DNA of 64,000 nt from assembly GCF_041435495.1 (NCBI RefSeq), contig NZ_CP108644.1, positions 7,487,501 to 7,551,500 on the forward strand, in the 5' to 3' direction. The position numbers and the translations under genes are program-made. The notes beneath the pieces were generated by a model, which saw nothing but the letters and a program-made list of their open reading frames with translations, was not told the origin of the DNA and did not search any database. Numbering within the stretch: position 1 is the first letter of the stretch; each line of letters begins with the position of its first letter. This document shows, piece after piece, positions 8,188 through 16,268 of this stretch. Origin of the DNA: Streptomyces sp. NBC_01116 (GTDB lineage: Bacteria > Actinomycetota > Actinomycetes > Streptomycetales > Streptomycetaceae).

Positions 8188-8800
8188 GGCGACGTGCGGA
8201 CCGGCGCATCATGATCAGGCCCGCGGCTCCCGCGGCCCCGGCGGCCAGCACGGCGGCGGCTCCGACGTTCGAGTCGCTCTCGGAGCTGATGGGCTCCATG
8301 TCCGGGACACCGCCGCCGCCCGCGGGGACCGAGCCGATGGGCCTCTGCGGCTTGTGAGGCTTGCCGCCGCCGTGCCCGCGGTCGGGGCACTCGACTTTGA
8401 AGCTCTTCTGCTTCGGGCCTGCCGGGACGACCCACACCAGCTGGTACGTACCCTCCGGGAGCAGGTACGTCTCACTGCGCGCGCTGCCGTTGATGAGCGG
8501 AAGGGTGTCCAGCAGGGTGGTGCCCGGCGGCACGGTCGGCGGCTGCTCGGTGATCGTCCAGGGGACCGAGGGGAACGACTCGAAGTTGCTCGCCGCCAGC
8601 ACGAACTTGCAGACCTCGACCCCGTCGCGGTCACCGCGCGAGTGCCAGCTGACCGAGCGGATGTCGATGTCACCGCTGTCGCCGGGGAGGGCATAGGCGG
8701 CGGGAGCTCCGGCCAGGGTGGCGCCGGCGACCGCGACCGCGACGGCCACCTTGGTGCCCGTGCGGACGCTGCGGGAGCGGAGGGAACTGGGGATGCGCAT
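8168..8800 (-). CDS. Secreted protein with C-terminal membrane anchor, probable sortase partner
   Basis: This 210-residue protein has a signal peptide ending around AGAPAAYA (residue 37), a roughly 110-residue extracellular domain with two Cys (VEVCKF and KVECPD, perhaps a disulfide), a Gly/Pro/Lys-rich linker, then a hydrophobic helix and a highly basic tail (MMRRSARRRARGEA). This is the layout of a wall-sorting signal, but I see no LPXTG or LAXTG before the helix. AAGGAG precedes the ATG. Family unknown. Confidence 0.8.
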   Translation of the reverse strand: MRIPSSLRSRSVRTGTKVAVAVAVAGATLAGAPAAYALPGDSGDIDIRSVSWHSRGDRDGVEVCKFVLAASNFESFPSVPWTITEQPPTVPPGTTLLDTLPLINGSARSETYLLPEGTYQLVWVVPAGPKQKSFKVECPDRGHGGGKPHKPQRPIGSVPAGGGGVPDMEPISSESDSNVGAAAVLAAGAAGAAGLIMMRRSARRRARGEA

Positions 8801-8961
8801 GAAGGCTCCTTCAAGCCGAGATGATTGTCATACTGATCACCCGATCGCCTAAGAGATGCCACGAATCGTCGTAAAAGTCAGATAAGACACGGGGATATGC
8901 CAGAAGTGCCCTGATTGGCGGACAGCGCGCGAGTTCAATCCGGGCGTGCGGATACGAGGGG

Positions 8962-9195
8962 GTGCGCGGGATCGCGTCCTCCGGCGAGCCCTGCCACGCG
9001 GCCGACCCGCACCTGCTGTGCTGGGTGCACATCGCCGAGGTGGACAGCTTCCTGCGCGCCCATCAGCGCTACGGGGCACGGCCGTTGGACGGCGCCGGGT
9101 GCGACGGGTACATCGACGGCACGGCGACCGTGGCCCGGGCCCTCGGCATCCCCGACCCGCCGCGCGACCGGGCGGAGCCGGCGACACGGATCGCC
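8962..9195 (+). pseudogene. MpaB/DUF2236 oxygenase internal fragment
   Basis: In one frame the DNA reads ADPHLLCWVHIAEVDSFL, then AHQRYGARPLD and VARALGIPDPPR. This matches the central part of the oxygenase MpaB family (DUF2236, which includes rubber-oxygenase-type haem proteins). Both ends are missing: there is no start with a binding site and the similarity stops near 9195. About 78 codons of a family usually over 250 residues remain. Confidence 0.6.
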
Positions 9196-9283
9196 GCCCG
9201 GATGAGTCGCCAGTCGCGCAGAGGTCCGATGCTTGCGTCTCCTGGGGTGGGTACCTGGTGCGCAACGACGACAGGACGTCGAG

Positions 9284-9385
9284 ATGCCGGGAGCGATGCC
9301 ACGAATGCTGGGTGCCGCAACCGCGGCCCTCGCCCTGGCCGGAGTCCCGGAGCTCCTCGATCGGCCCGGGGTGCATGGGCGGCCC
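9284..9385 (+). pseudogene. N-terminal fragment of a second DUF4267-like gene
   Basis: ATG 9284 opens a frame reading MPGAMPRMLGAATAALALAG. The intact gene at 2609-2971 begins MPDAMPRVLGAATAAYSVAI. The bases before the start also agree (GAGAGGACGCCGAG there, GACAGGACGTCGAG here). Similarity fades after about 20-30 codons, so this is a decayed or truncated paralogue. Confidence 0.5.
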
Positions 9386-9969
9386 GGGCGGAGCCGTGGA
9401 AGAGCCGCTTGATCTCGCCGACGACGATGTAGGCAGAGCGAAGCAGGTGAACTCGACTTCGCGACTGAGCTCGAAGCGGTGGTCCTCGATCCATGACCCG
9501 CACCTGCTCGAAGAATGGAGCGCCCGGGGCCCGAGCGTCCTTCGGAGCCACCCTCCCGGGGGTTCTCGAACTGCGGAAGGTCCGTGGTCGGGGCAGCGCG
9601 GCGGCCGGGGTGGAGGTGCTGGTGGCAACCACGGCCTCCTCGGGTACCGATACGATCCTTCTCCTCTGCGGAGATGCCATCAGCCCCGCGATACGGGCGC
9701 GTGTACCAGGCCGGTGACCCCCTGCACGTACGACGACTCGGGCCGCGCGGCGATTCGATCGAGTCCCCTTCGACCTCGGGGTGCACTGCTCGCGGTCGGC
9801 GGAGACTTCGGGTCGCGCGCCCGGCAGGCTCGCGGACCTGCACGCCATTGAGGGCCAGGCGAGGAGGTATGCGGAGGAGCCGATCGTGCGAGCGGGCAGG
9901 GCGAGGGCACCTGAAGAGGCTGCCCGGCGGGGACTCTGGCCGCTGCCCTTCCTTCCGCATCCCACCTCA
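9386..9969. other. Decayed intergenic region, nothing recognised
   Basis: Open frames exist on both strands but none shows a recognisable family, a plausible start with a binding site, or consistent coding character. Together with the two flanking fragments it looks like degenerated accessory DNA. Confidence 0.4.
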
Positions 9970-10019
9970 CCCCCTCCCGTCACGATCCGGTCTCGGACGC
10001 GGGAGGGGGGCTTGTTTTT
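9970..10019 (+). terminator. Rho-independent terminator upstream of the ribose operon
   Basis: A perfect 10-bp stem CCCCCTCCCG/CGGGAGGGGG (9970-9979 with 10000-10009) with a 20-base loop is followed by GCTTGTTTTT. It ends plus-strand transcription just before the rbs promoter region. Confidence 0.7.
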
Positions 10020-10024
10020 GGCCA

Positions 10025-10060
10025 TGTAATCGATTCCAATCTTCCGTGTAATCGATTCCA
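10025..10060. promoter_or_regulatory. Tandem LacI-type operators (probable RbsR sites)
   Basis: The palindrome TGTAATCGATTCCA occurs twice, at 10025-10038 and 10047-10060, with centres 22 bp apart (two helical turns). Both fit the LacI/GalR consensus TGnAAnCGnTTnCA. They lie 79-114 bases before the LacI-family gene at 10139, so self-regulation of the ribose operon is likely. Confidence 0.85.
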
Positions 10061-10138
10061 CGGCGTCGTGGACCGGTCTGTCGCCGGCCTGCCCCAAGGT
10101 TTCGAGGTGTACGGAAACCACAAGGAGGTGGTCCGGAC

Positions 10139-11155
10139 ATGGCGGGCATCAAAGATGTCGCGGCCGAGGCGGGTGTGTCCGTCGCCACGGTGTCGCGCGT
10201 GCTGAACAGCCATCCGTCCGTCAGCGAAGAGGCGCGTGTCCGCGTCCTCGCCGCCGTCGAGGCGCTCGGCTACCGGCCCAACGCGGTCGCCCGCTCGCTG
10301 CGCACCGCGCAGACCCGCACGCTCGGCCTGGTCATCAGTGATGTGCTCAACCCGTACTTCACCGAGCTGGCCCGCTTCGTCGAGGAGGAGGCCCGCGCGC
10401 TCGGCTACAGCGTCATCATCGGCAACGCCGACGAGCGGCCCGAGCTCCAGGACCACCACATCCGCACGCTCGTCGACCGCAGGATCGACGGGCTCCTCGT
10501 CTCGCCCGCCGACGGAGGCTCCCCGCTGATGCGGGACGTCGCCCTGAGCGGCACCCCGATGGTCTTCGTCGACCGCTGGATCCCCGGCATCGACGTCCCC
10601 GTCGTCCGGGCCGACGGTACGGGCGCGGTCAAGGATCTCGTCGCGCATCTGCACGGCCTCGGCCACCGCCGGCTCGCCATCATCGCCGGGCCCGCCGCCA
10701 CCACCACCGGCAACGAGCGGGTGGAGGCCTTCCGGGACGCGATGCGCGAGCTCGGGCTCGCCCTGCCCGACGCCTACATCGGCCAGGGCGACTTCCAGGC
10801 GGCCAGCGGCCGCCGGGTCACCGAGCGCTTCCTCGCCCTGGCCGAGCCGCCCGAGGTCGTGTTCGCCGCCGACAACCTGATGGCCCTCGGAGCGCTGGAC
10901 GCGATCCGGGCCCGGGGCCTGCGGGTCCCCGACGACATCGCGCTCGCCGCCTTCGACGACATCCCGTGGTTCGTCCACACGGACCCGCCGATCACCGCCA
11001 TCGCCCAGCCGACCGCCGACCTGGCGCGGGCCGCCGTGCGCGCGCTGGCCGACCGGATCGAAGGACGGACCCCGCAGTCCGTCACCCTGCCCGCCCGTCT
11101 CGTCGTACGCCGCTCGTGCGGCGGGGCCGCATCGAACCAGAGGAGCGACCGGTGA
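10139..11155 (+). CDS. rbsR: LacI-family ribose operon regulator
   Basis: This 338-residue regulator has an N-terminal helix-turn-helix IKDVAAEAGVSVATVSRVLN at residues 4-23 and the hinge-type YRPNAVARSLR at about residues 48-58, which reads the CG centre of LacI operators. A periplasmic-binding-like effector domain follows, ending LPARLVVRRSC. AAGGAGG sits eleven bases before ATG 10139. It is the first gene of the operon and overlaps rbsA by GTGA. Two matching operators lie just upstream, indicating autoregulation and ribose-responsive control of the whole operon. Confidence 0.9.
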   Translation: MAGIKDVAAEAGVSVATVSRVLNSHPSVSEEARVRVLAAVEALGYRPNAVARSLRTAQTRTLGLVISDVLNPYFTELARFVEEEARALGYSVIIGNADERPELQDHHIRTLVDRRIDGLLVSPADGGSPLMRDVALSGTPMVFVDRWIPGIDVPVVRADGTGAVKDLVAHLHGLGHRRLAIIAGPAATTTGNERVEAFRDAMRELGLALPDAYIGQGDFQAASGRRVTERFLALAEPPEVVFAADNLMALGALDAIRARGLRVPDDIALAAFDDIPWFVHTDPPITAIAQPTADLARAAVRALADRIEGRTPQSVTLPARLVVRRSCGGAASNQRSDR

Positions 11156-12738
11156 CCGCACCGGAGAAGCAACTGGTGACCGCACCAGACGAGTTGCTGC
11201 GCATCGAGGGTCTGCGCAAGACCTTCCCCGGCGTGGTGGCGCTCGACAACGTCGACTTCGACCTCCGCAGAGGCGAAGTGCACGTCCTGCTCGGCGAGAA
11301 CGGCGCGGGCAAGAGCACCCTCATCAAGATGCTCTCCGGCGCCTACCGCCCCGACCACGGCCGCATCCTGGCCGAAGGGCGTGAGGTCCGCATCGAGGGC
11401 GCCCAGGACGCGGAACGGCTCGGGATCGCCACCATCTACCAGGAGTTCAACCTCGTCCCCGACCTCACGGTCGCCGAGAACATCTTCCTGGGCCGCCAGC
11501 CGCGCCGCTACGGGCTCGTCGACCACCGCCGGATGCGCGAGGACGCGGAGAAGCTGCTGCGCCGGGTCGGCGTCGACGTGCGACCCGACGCCAAGGTCCG
11601 TGAACTGGGCATCGCCCGGCTCCAGATGGTGGAGATCGCCAAGGCGCTCAGCCTGGAGGCGCGCGTCCTGATCATGGACGAGCCGACCGCCGTGCTCACC
11701 TCCGAGGAGGTCGACAAGCTCTTCGCGATCGTCCGTCAGCTCCGCGAGGACGGCGTCGGGATCGTCTTCATCACCCACCACCTGGAGGAGATCGCCGCAC
11801 TCGGCGACCGCGTCACCGTCCTCCGCGACGGCCGCAGCATCGACCAGGTCCCCGCGTCGACACCGGAGGACGAACTCGTCCAGCTCATGGTGGGCCGCAG
11901 CATCGAGCAGCAGTACCCGCGCGAACGGCCCGACACCGGCAACGCGCTGCTGTCGGTGCGCGGGCTCACCCGTAACGGCGTCTTCCACGACATCAGCTTC
12001 GACGTGCACGCCGGCGAGGTCGTCGGCCTCGCCGGACTCGTCGGCGCCGGGCGCACGGAGGTGGCGCGCGCCGTCTTCGGGGCCGACCCGTACGACGCGG
12101 GCACCGTCGACGTACGCGGCGAACGCCTCGCCCGGCACGACGTGCCCGCCGCGATGGGCGCCGGGATCGGACTCGTACCGGAGGACCGCAAGGGCCAGGG
12201 CCTGGTCCTGGACGCCTCCGTGCAGGAGAACCTGGGCCTGGTCACCCTGCGTTCCGCGACCCGCTCCGGGCTCGTGGACCTCAAGGGGCAGCGCACCGCC
12301 GCCGCCCGCATCGCGCAGCAGCTCGGCGTCCGCATGTCCGGCCTCGGCCAGCACGTGCGCACCCTCTCCGGCGGCAACCAGCAGAAGGTCGTCATCGGCA
12401 AGTGGCTGCTGGCCGACACCCGGGTCCTCATCCTCGACGAACCCACCCGGGGCATCGACGTCGGCGCCAAGGTCGAGATCTACCAGCTCATCAACGAGCT
12501 GACCGCCTCCGGGCACGCCGTCCTGATGATTTCCAGCGATCTGCCGGAGGTCCTCAGCATGAGCGACCGGGTGCTCGTCATGGCCCAGGGCCGGATCGCC
12601 GGGGAACTCGCCGCCGACGAGGCGACCCAGGACGCCGTCATGGCCCTCGCCGTCGGCACCCCGGCCGCGACGCAGGACCACACTTCCACCGAACACCCCG
12701 CACCGAAGAAGGAAGAGGAGGGCCCCCGTGGCCACTGA
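11152..12738 (+). CDS. rbsA: Ribose ABC transporter, double ATPase subunit
   Basis: This 528-residue protein has two fused nucleotide-binding domains. The first has Walker A GENGAGKST at residues 48-56 and Walker B VLIMDEPTAVL. The second has a degenerate P-loop (GLVGAGRTEVAR), the signature LSGGNQQKVVIGKWL and Walker B ILDEPTRGIDVG, as is normal for RbsA/AraG-type ATPases. Start GTG 11152 has GAGGAGC upstream and overlaps rbsR by four bases. Its end overlaps the permease start by 11 bases. It powers ribose import. Confidence 0.93.
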   Translation: MTAPEKQLVTAPDELLRIEGLRKTFPGVVALDNVDFDLRRGEVHVLLGENGAGKSTLIKMLSGAYRPDHGRILAEGREVRIEGAQDAERLGIATIYQEFNLVPDLTVAENIFLGRQPRRYGLVDHRRMREDAEKLLRRVGVDVRPDAKVRELGIARLQMVEIAKALSLEARVLIMDEPTAVLTSEEVDKLFAIVRQLREDGVGIVFITHHLEEIAALGDRVTVLRDGRSIDQVPASTPEDELVQLMVGRSIEQQYPRERPDTGNALLSVRGLTRNGVFHDISFDVHAGEVVGLAGLVGAGRTEVARAVFGADPYDAGTVDVRGERLARHDVPAAMGAGIGLVPEDRKGQGLVLDASVQENLGLVTLRSATRSGLVDLKGQRTAAARIAQQLGVRMSGLGQHVRTLSGGNQQKVVIGKWLLADTRVLILDEPTRGIDVGAKVEIYQLINELTASGHAVLMISSDLPEVLSMSDRVLVMAQGRIAGELAADEATQDAVMALAVGTPAATQDHTSTEHPAPKKEEEGPRGH

Positions 12739-14695
12739 GACAGCCAAGAGTGACGCGGGAACGGGCGGCGGAGTCTCCGTGATACGCCGCGTCCTGCTCG
12801 ACAACGGCGCGCTCAGCGCCCTGGTCGTCCTGGTGGTGGCGATGTCGCTGCTCTCCGGCGACTTCCTGACCACCCAGAACCTGCTGAACGTCGGCGTCCA
12901 GGCGGCCGTCACCGCCATCCTCGCGTTCGGCGTCACCTTCGTCATCGTCTCGGCGGGCATCGACCTGTCCGTCGGATCGGTGGCGGCCCTGTCCGCGACG
13001 GTCCTCGCCTGGTCGGCGACCTCGGCCGGCGTGCCGGTCGTCCTGGCCGTCGTGCTCGCGGTTCTCACGGGCATCGCCTGCGGCTTCGTGAACGGCGCCC
13101 TCGTCTCGTACGGCAAACTCCCGCCGTTCATCGCGACGTTGGCGATGCTCTCGATCGCCCGCGGCCTCTCCCTCGTCATCTCGCAGGGCAGCCCGATCGC
13201 CTTCCCCGACTCCGTCTCCGTGCTCGGCGACACCCTCGGCGGGTGGCTCCCCGTACCGGTCCTCGTGATGATCGCGATGGGCCTGGTCACCGCGCTGATC
13301 CTCGGCCGCACCTTCATCGGCCGCTCGATGTACGCGATCGGCGGCAACGAGGAAGCGGCCCGGCTCTCCGGGCTTCGCGTCAAGCGCCAGAAGATCGTCA
13401 TCTACGCGCTGTCCGGCCTCTTCGCCGCCGTCGCGGGCATCGTCCTGGCCTCGCGCCTCGTCTCCGCCCAGCCGCAGGCCGCGCAGGGGTACGAACTCGA
13501 CGCCATCGCCGCGGTCGTCATCGGCGGGGCGAGCCTGGCCGGCGGTGTCGGCAAGGCCTCCGGCACCCTGATCGGCGCGCTCATCCTCGCGGTCCTCCGC
13601 AACGGCCTCAACCTCCTCTCCGTGTCGGCGTTCTGGCAGCAGGTCGTCATCGGCGTCGTCATCGCACTCGCCGTCCTGCTGGACACGCTGCGCCGCAAGG
13701 CCGGTTCGGGAGCGGCCTCCGCCGCGGGCACCGCCCCCGGCGCACCGGGTGCCGGCCGCAGGGGAGCGCTCAAACTGGCCGGCGCCGCACTCTGCGTCGC
13801 CCTCGTCGTCGGCGCGGTCTCCTTCTTCAACTCCGGCTCGTCCGGCGGCACGACGAAGGTCGGCATGTCCCTCTCCACGCTCAACAACCCCTTCTTCGTG
13901 CAGATGAAGGAAGGGGCGCAGGCGGAGGCGGAGAAGGCGGGCATCGACCTCACCGTCACCGACGCCCAGAACGACGCCTCCCAACAGGCCAACCAGCTCC
14001 AGAACTTCACCAGTTCCGGCGTCTCCTCGATCATCGTCAACCCGGTGGACTCGGATGCCGTCGGCCCGGGCGTCCGCAGCGCCAACAAGGCGGACATCCC
14101 CGTGATCGCCGCCGACCGCGGTGTCAACAAGGCGGAGACCGCGACGCTCGTCGCCTCGGACAACGTGGCGGGCGGCAAGCTCGCCGCCGACGCGCTGGCC
14201 GACAAGCTCGGAGGCAAGGGCAGCATCGTCATCCTCCAGGGCACGGCGGGCACCTCCGCCAGCCGTGAGCGCGGGGCCGGTTTCGCCGAGGGGCTCAAGG
14301 CGTACCCGGACATCAAGGTGGTCGCCAAGCAGCCCGCGGACTTCGACCGCACCAAGGGCCTGGACGTCATGACCAACCTCATCCAGTCGCACCCCGGCGT
14401 CACCGGCGTCTTCGCCGAGAACGACGAGATGGCGCTCGGCGCGGCCAAGGCGCTCGGCAGCAAGGCCGGGAAGTCCGTCTCGGTCGTCGGCTTCGACGGA
14501 ACCCCGGACGGCCTGAAGGCGGTCGAGGCCGGCACGCTCTACGCGTCGGTGGCCCAGCAGCCCTCCGAACTGGGGAAGATCGCGGTGCGGAACGCCGTGA
14601 AGGCCGCGAAGGACGAGAAGGACGAGAAGGTCGAGAGCACGGTGAAGGTGCCGGTCAAGGTGGTCACGCGGGAGAATGTCGCCGACTTCTCCTGA
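12728..14695 (+). CDS. rbsC: Ribose ABC permease fused to its sugar-binding protein
   Basis: This 655-residue fusion has two parts. Residues 1 to about 325 are an RbsC-type permease with some eight to ten membrane helices, including ITLRVGT-like core elements such as SAGIDLSVGSV and VVIGGASLAGGVG. A short Ala/Gly/Pro linker leads to a further membrane helix (about residues 342-360). Residues about 370-655 are an RbsB-type binding domain (MSLSTLNNPFFVQMKEGA, DAQNDASQQ, VGFDGTPDGLKAVEAG). The binding domain is therefore tethered outside the cell instead of being a separate lipoprotein, and no stand-alone rbsB follows. I see no break in the frame. Confidence 0.9.
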   Translation: MATETAKSDAGTGGGVSVIRRVLLDNGALSALVVLVVAMSLLSGDFLTTQNLLNVGVQAAVTAILAFGVTFVIVSAGIDLSVGSVAALSATVLAWSATSAGVPVVLAVVLAVLTGIACGFVNGALVSYGKLPPFIATLAMLSIARGLSLVISQGSPIAFPDSVSVLGDTLGGWLPVPVLVMIAMGLVTALILGRTFIGRSMYAIGGNEEAARLSGLRVKRQKIVIYALSGLFAAVAGIVLASRLVSAQPQAAQGYELDAIAAVVIGGASLAGGVGKASGTLIGALILAVLRNGLNLLSVSAFWQQVVIGVVIALAVLLDTLRRKAGSGAASAAGTAPGAPGAGRRGALKLAGAALCVALVVGAVSFFNSGSSGGTTKVGMSLSTLNNPFFVQMKEGAQAEAEKAGIDLTVTDAQNDASQQANQLQNFTSSGVSSIIVNPVDSDAVGPGVRSANKADIPVIAADRGVNKAETATLVASDNVAGGKLAADALADKLGGKGSIVILQGTAGTSASRERGAGFAEGLKAYPDIKVVAKQPADFDRTKGLDVMTNLIQSHPGVTGVFAENDEMALGAAKALGSKAGKSVSVVGFDGTPDGLKAVEAGTLYASVAQQPSELGKIAVRNAVKAAKDEKDEKVESTVKVPVKVVTRENVADFS

Positions 14696-14708
14696 CCGCC
14701 ATCCGGCA

Positions 14709-14838
14709 CGTGAACCGGCCTGTTGAACCAGGCACACGAGTCGGCCTGTTGAACCAGGCAAGCGAGCCGGATTGTTGAACCAGGCACACGAGCCGGACTG
14801 CTGAACCCGGCCCGTGAACCGGCCTGTCGACCCTCGAC
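14709..14838. repeat. Five 26-bp tandem repeats between rbsCB and rbsK
   Basis: Contiguous 26-base units start at 14709, 14735, 14761, 14787 and 14813. The first two share the core GCCTGTTGAACCAGGC, itself a small hairpin (GCCTG/CAGGC), and later units drift. The array fills the gap between two ribose genes. Confidence 0.85.
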
Positions 14839-14861
14839 CGACGAAAGCAGGAAGCACGCAC

Positions 14862-15785
14862 ATGCACGACAACGTCCCCGACGACCGGTACGACCTGCTG
14901 GTCGTCGGGTCCGCCAACGCCGACCTGGTGATCGGCGTCGAGCGCCGCCCCGCGCCCGGCGAGACGGTCCTCGGCTCCGACCTCGCCGTCCACCTCGGCG
15001 GCAAGGGCGCCAACCAGTCGCTGGCCGCCGCCCGCCTCGGCGCCAGGACGGCCCTGCTCGCCCGGGTCGGCGACGACGACCACGGACACCTCCTGCTGGA
15101 GACCCAGCGCGCGGCGGGCGTGGACACGGACGGCGTCCTGGTGGGCGGGGCCCCCACCGGGGTCGCCCTGATCACCGTCGATCCCTCGGGCGACAACAGC
15201 ATCGTGGTCTCCCCGGGGGCCAACGGACGTCTCACCCCCGAGGACGTCCGGGCGGCGGCCCCGCTGCTGGCCGCCGCCCGGGTGATCTCCGTACAGCTGG
15301 AGATCCCGCTGGACACGGTGGCCGAGACGGTACGCGGCCGGGGGCCGGAGACCCGGCTCGTCCTCAACCCGTCCCCGCCCGCCCCGCTCCCGGAGGAGGT
15401 GCTCGCCGCCTGCGATCCGCTGGTGGTCAACGAGCACGAGGCGCGGTACATCCTCGGCGACCGGGCGGGGGAGTCCCCGCACGACTGGGCGCCGGCCCTG
15501 CTCGCGCTCGGCCCGCGCTCCGTCGTCATCACCCTGGGCGCGGCCGGGGCCCTGGTCGCGGACAGCCGTACGGAATCCCTGGACCACCTGGTCAGCCCGA
15601 AGGTCGAGGCGCTCGACACGACCGGCGCCGGGGACGCGTTCACCGCTGCCCTGGCCTGGCGGCTGGGCCGGGGCGACGACCTGCGGGAGGCGGCGGCCTT
15701 CGCGGTCAGGGTGGGCGCGGCGGCGGTCACGGCACGGGGGGCGCAGGAGTCGTTCCCGACACTGGAGGAGGTCGACGCGCTGTGA
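14862..15785 (+). CDS. rbsK: Ribokinase
   Basis: This 307-residue PfkB-family kinase has the N-terminal GSANADLVIGVERRPAPGETV, the first signature GGKGANQSLAAARLG (about residues 46-60), and the second signature DTTGAGDAFTAALAW (about residues 246-260), whose Asp is the catalytic base. It phosphorylates ribose to ribose-5-phosphate. ATG 14862 follows AGCAGGAAG. Its end overlaps rbsD by GTGA, and the tandem repeat array lies immediately upstream. Confidence 0.93.
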   Translation: MHDNVPDDRYDLLVVGSANADLVIGVERRPAPGETVLGSDLAVHLGGKGANQSLAAARLGARTALLARVGDDDHGHLLLETQRAAGVDTDGVLVGGAPTGVALITVDPSGDNSIVVSPGANGRLTPEDVRAAAPLLAAARVISVQLEIPLDTVAETVRGRGPETRLVLNPSPPAPLPEEVLAACDPLVVNEHEARYILGDRAGESPHDWAPALLALGPRSVVITLGAAGALVADSRTESLDHLVSPKVEALDTTGAGDAFTAALAWRLGRGDDLREAAAFAVRVGAAAVTARGAQESFPTLEEVDAL

Positions 15786-16171
15786 AGAAGTCGGGCATCC
15801 TCAACCGCCACCTGGCGGGCGCGATCGCCGAACTCGGCCACGGCGACACCGTCCTGGTCTGTGACGCCGGCATGCCGATCCCCCCCGGCCCCCGGGTGAT
15901 CGACCTGGCCTTCCGCGCCGGGACCCCGTCGTTCGCGGAGGTGCTGGACGGCCTGCTCGACGAGCTGGTCGTGGAGGGCGCGACGGCCGCCCAGGAGGTC
16001 CGTGACGCCAACCCGGAGGCCGCGGCGCTTCTGGACGGTCACTTCCCCTGGCTGGAGGTGGTCCCGCACGACGACCTCAAGGCGCTCACGGCGGCGGCCC
16101 GCCTGGTCGTACGGACGGGGGAGGCCCGCCCGTACGCGAACGTGCTGCTGCGGTGCGGGGTCTTCTTCTGA
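15782..16171 (+). CDS. rbsD: D-ribose pyranase
   Basis: This 129-residue protein spans the whole RbsD family length. It has KKSGILNRHLAGAIAELGHGD at the N-terminus with the catalytic His at about residue 20 (LGHGDTVLVCDAGMPIP) and the ending GEARPYANVLLRCGVFF typical of RbsD. It converts beta-pyranose to beta-furanose ribose so that RbsK can use it. It is the last gene of the operon and a strong hairpin follows. Confidence 0.95.
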   Translation: MKKSGILNRHLAGAIAELGHGDTVLVCDAGMPIPPGPRVIDLAFRAGTPSFAEVLDGLLDELVVEGATAAQEVRDANPEAAALLDGHFPWLEVVPHDDLKALTAAARLVVRTGEARPYANVLLRCGVFF

Positions 16172-16180
16172 GCGAGGGCG

Positions 16181-16219
16181 CGGCCCGGACCCGTAGCAGG
16201 ACGGTACGGGTCCGGGCCG
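16181..16219. terminator. Bidirectional terminator after the ribose operon
   Basis: A perfect 15-bp stem CGGCCCGGACCCGTA/TACGGGTCCGGGCCG with a 9-base loop lies between convergent genes. Confidence 0.85.
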
Positions 16220-16268
16220 TCGTCGTACCCGGGGCGGTGCGGGGCGGCTTCCGGCCGGGGAACCGTCC

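Noticed and set aside
10025..10060. ATCGAT-containing motifs as a phage attachment or restriction-site cluster
   Set aside because: The full palindrome fits the LacI operator consensus and sits exactly before a LacI-family gene.
9069..10121. A 350-codon minus-strand gene upstream of rbsR
   Set aside because: It runs through the terminator and both operators, shows no family resemblance and has no plausible start.
10774..13401. An 875-codon minus-strand open frame
   Set aside because: Shadow of the rbs genes, with repetitive composition and no recognisable family.
14709..14838. A CRISPR-like array in the ribose operon
   Set aside because: The 26-bp units are contiguous with no spacers and drift progressively; no cas gene is present anywhere in the window.
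12638..16069. A 1143-codon open frame on the minus strand through the ribose operon
   Set aside because: Antisense shadow of rbsA, rbsCB, rbsK and rbsD; low-complexity Asp/Gly/Arg-rich translation with no domain, caused by high GC.
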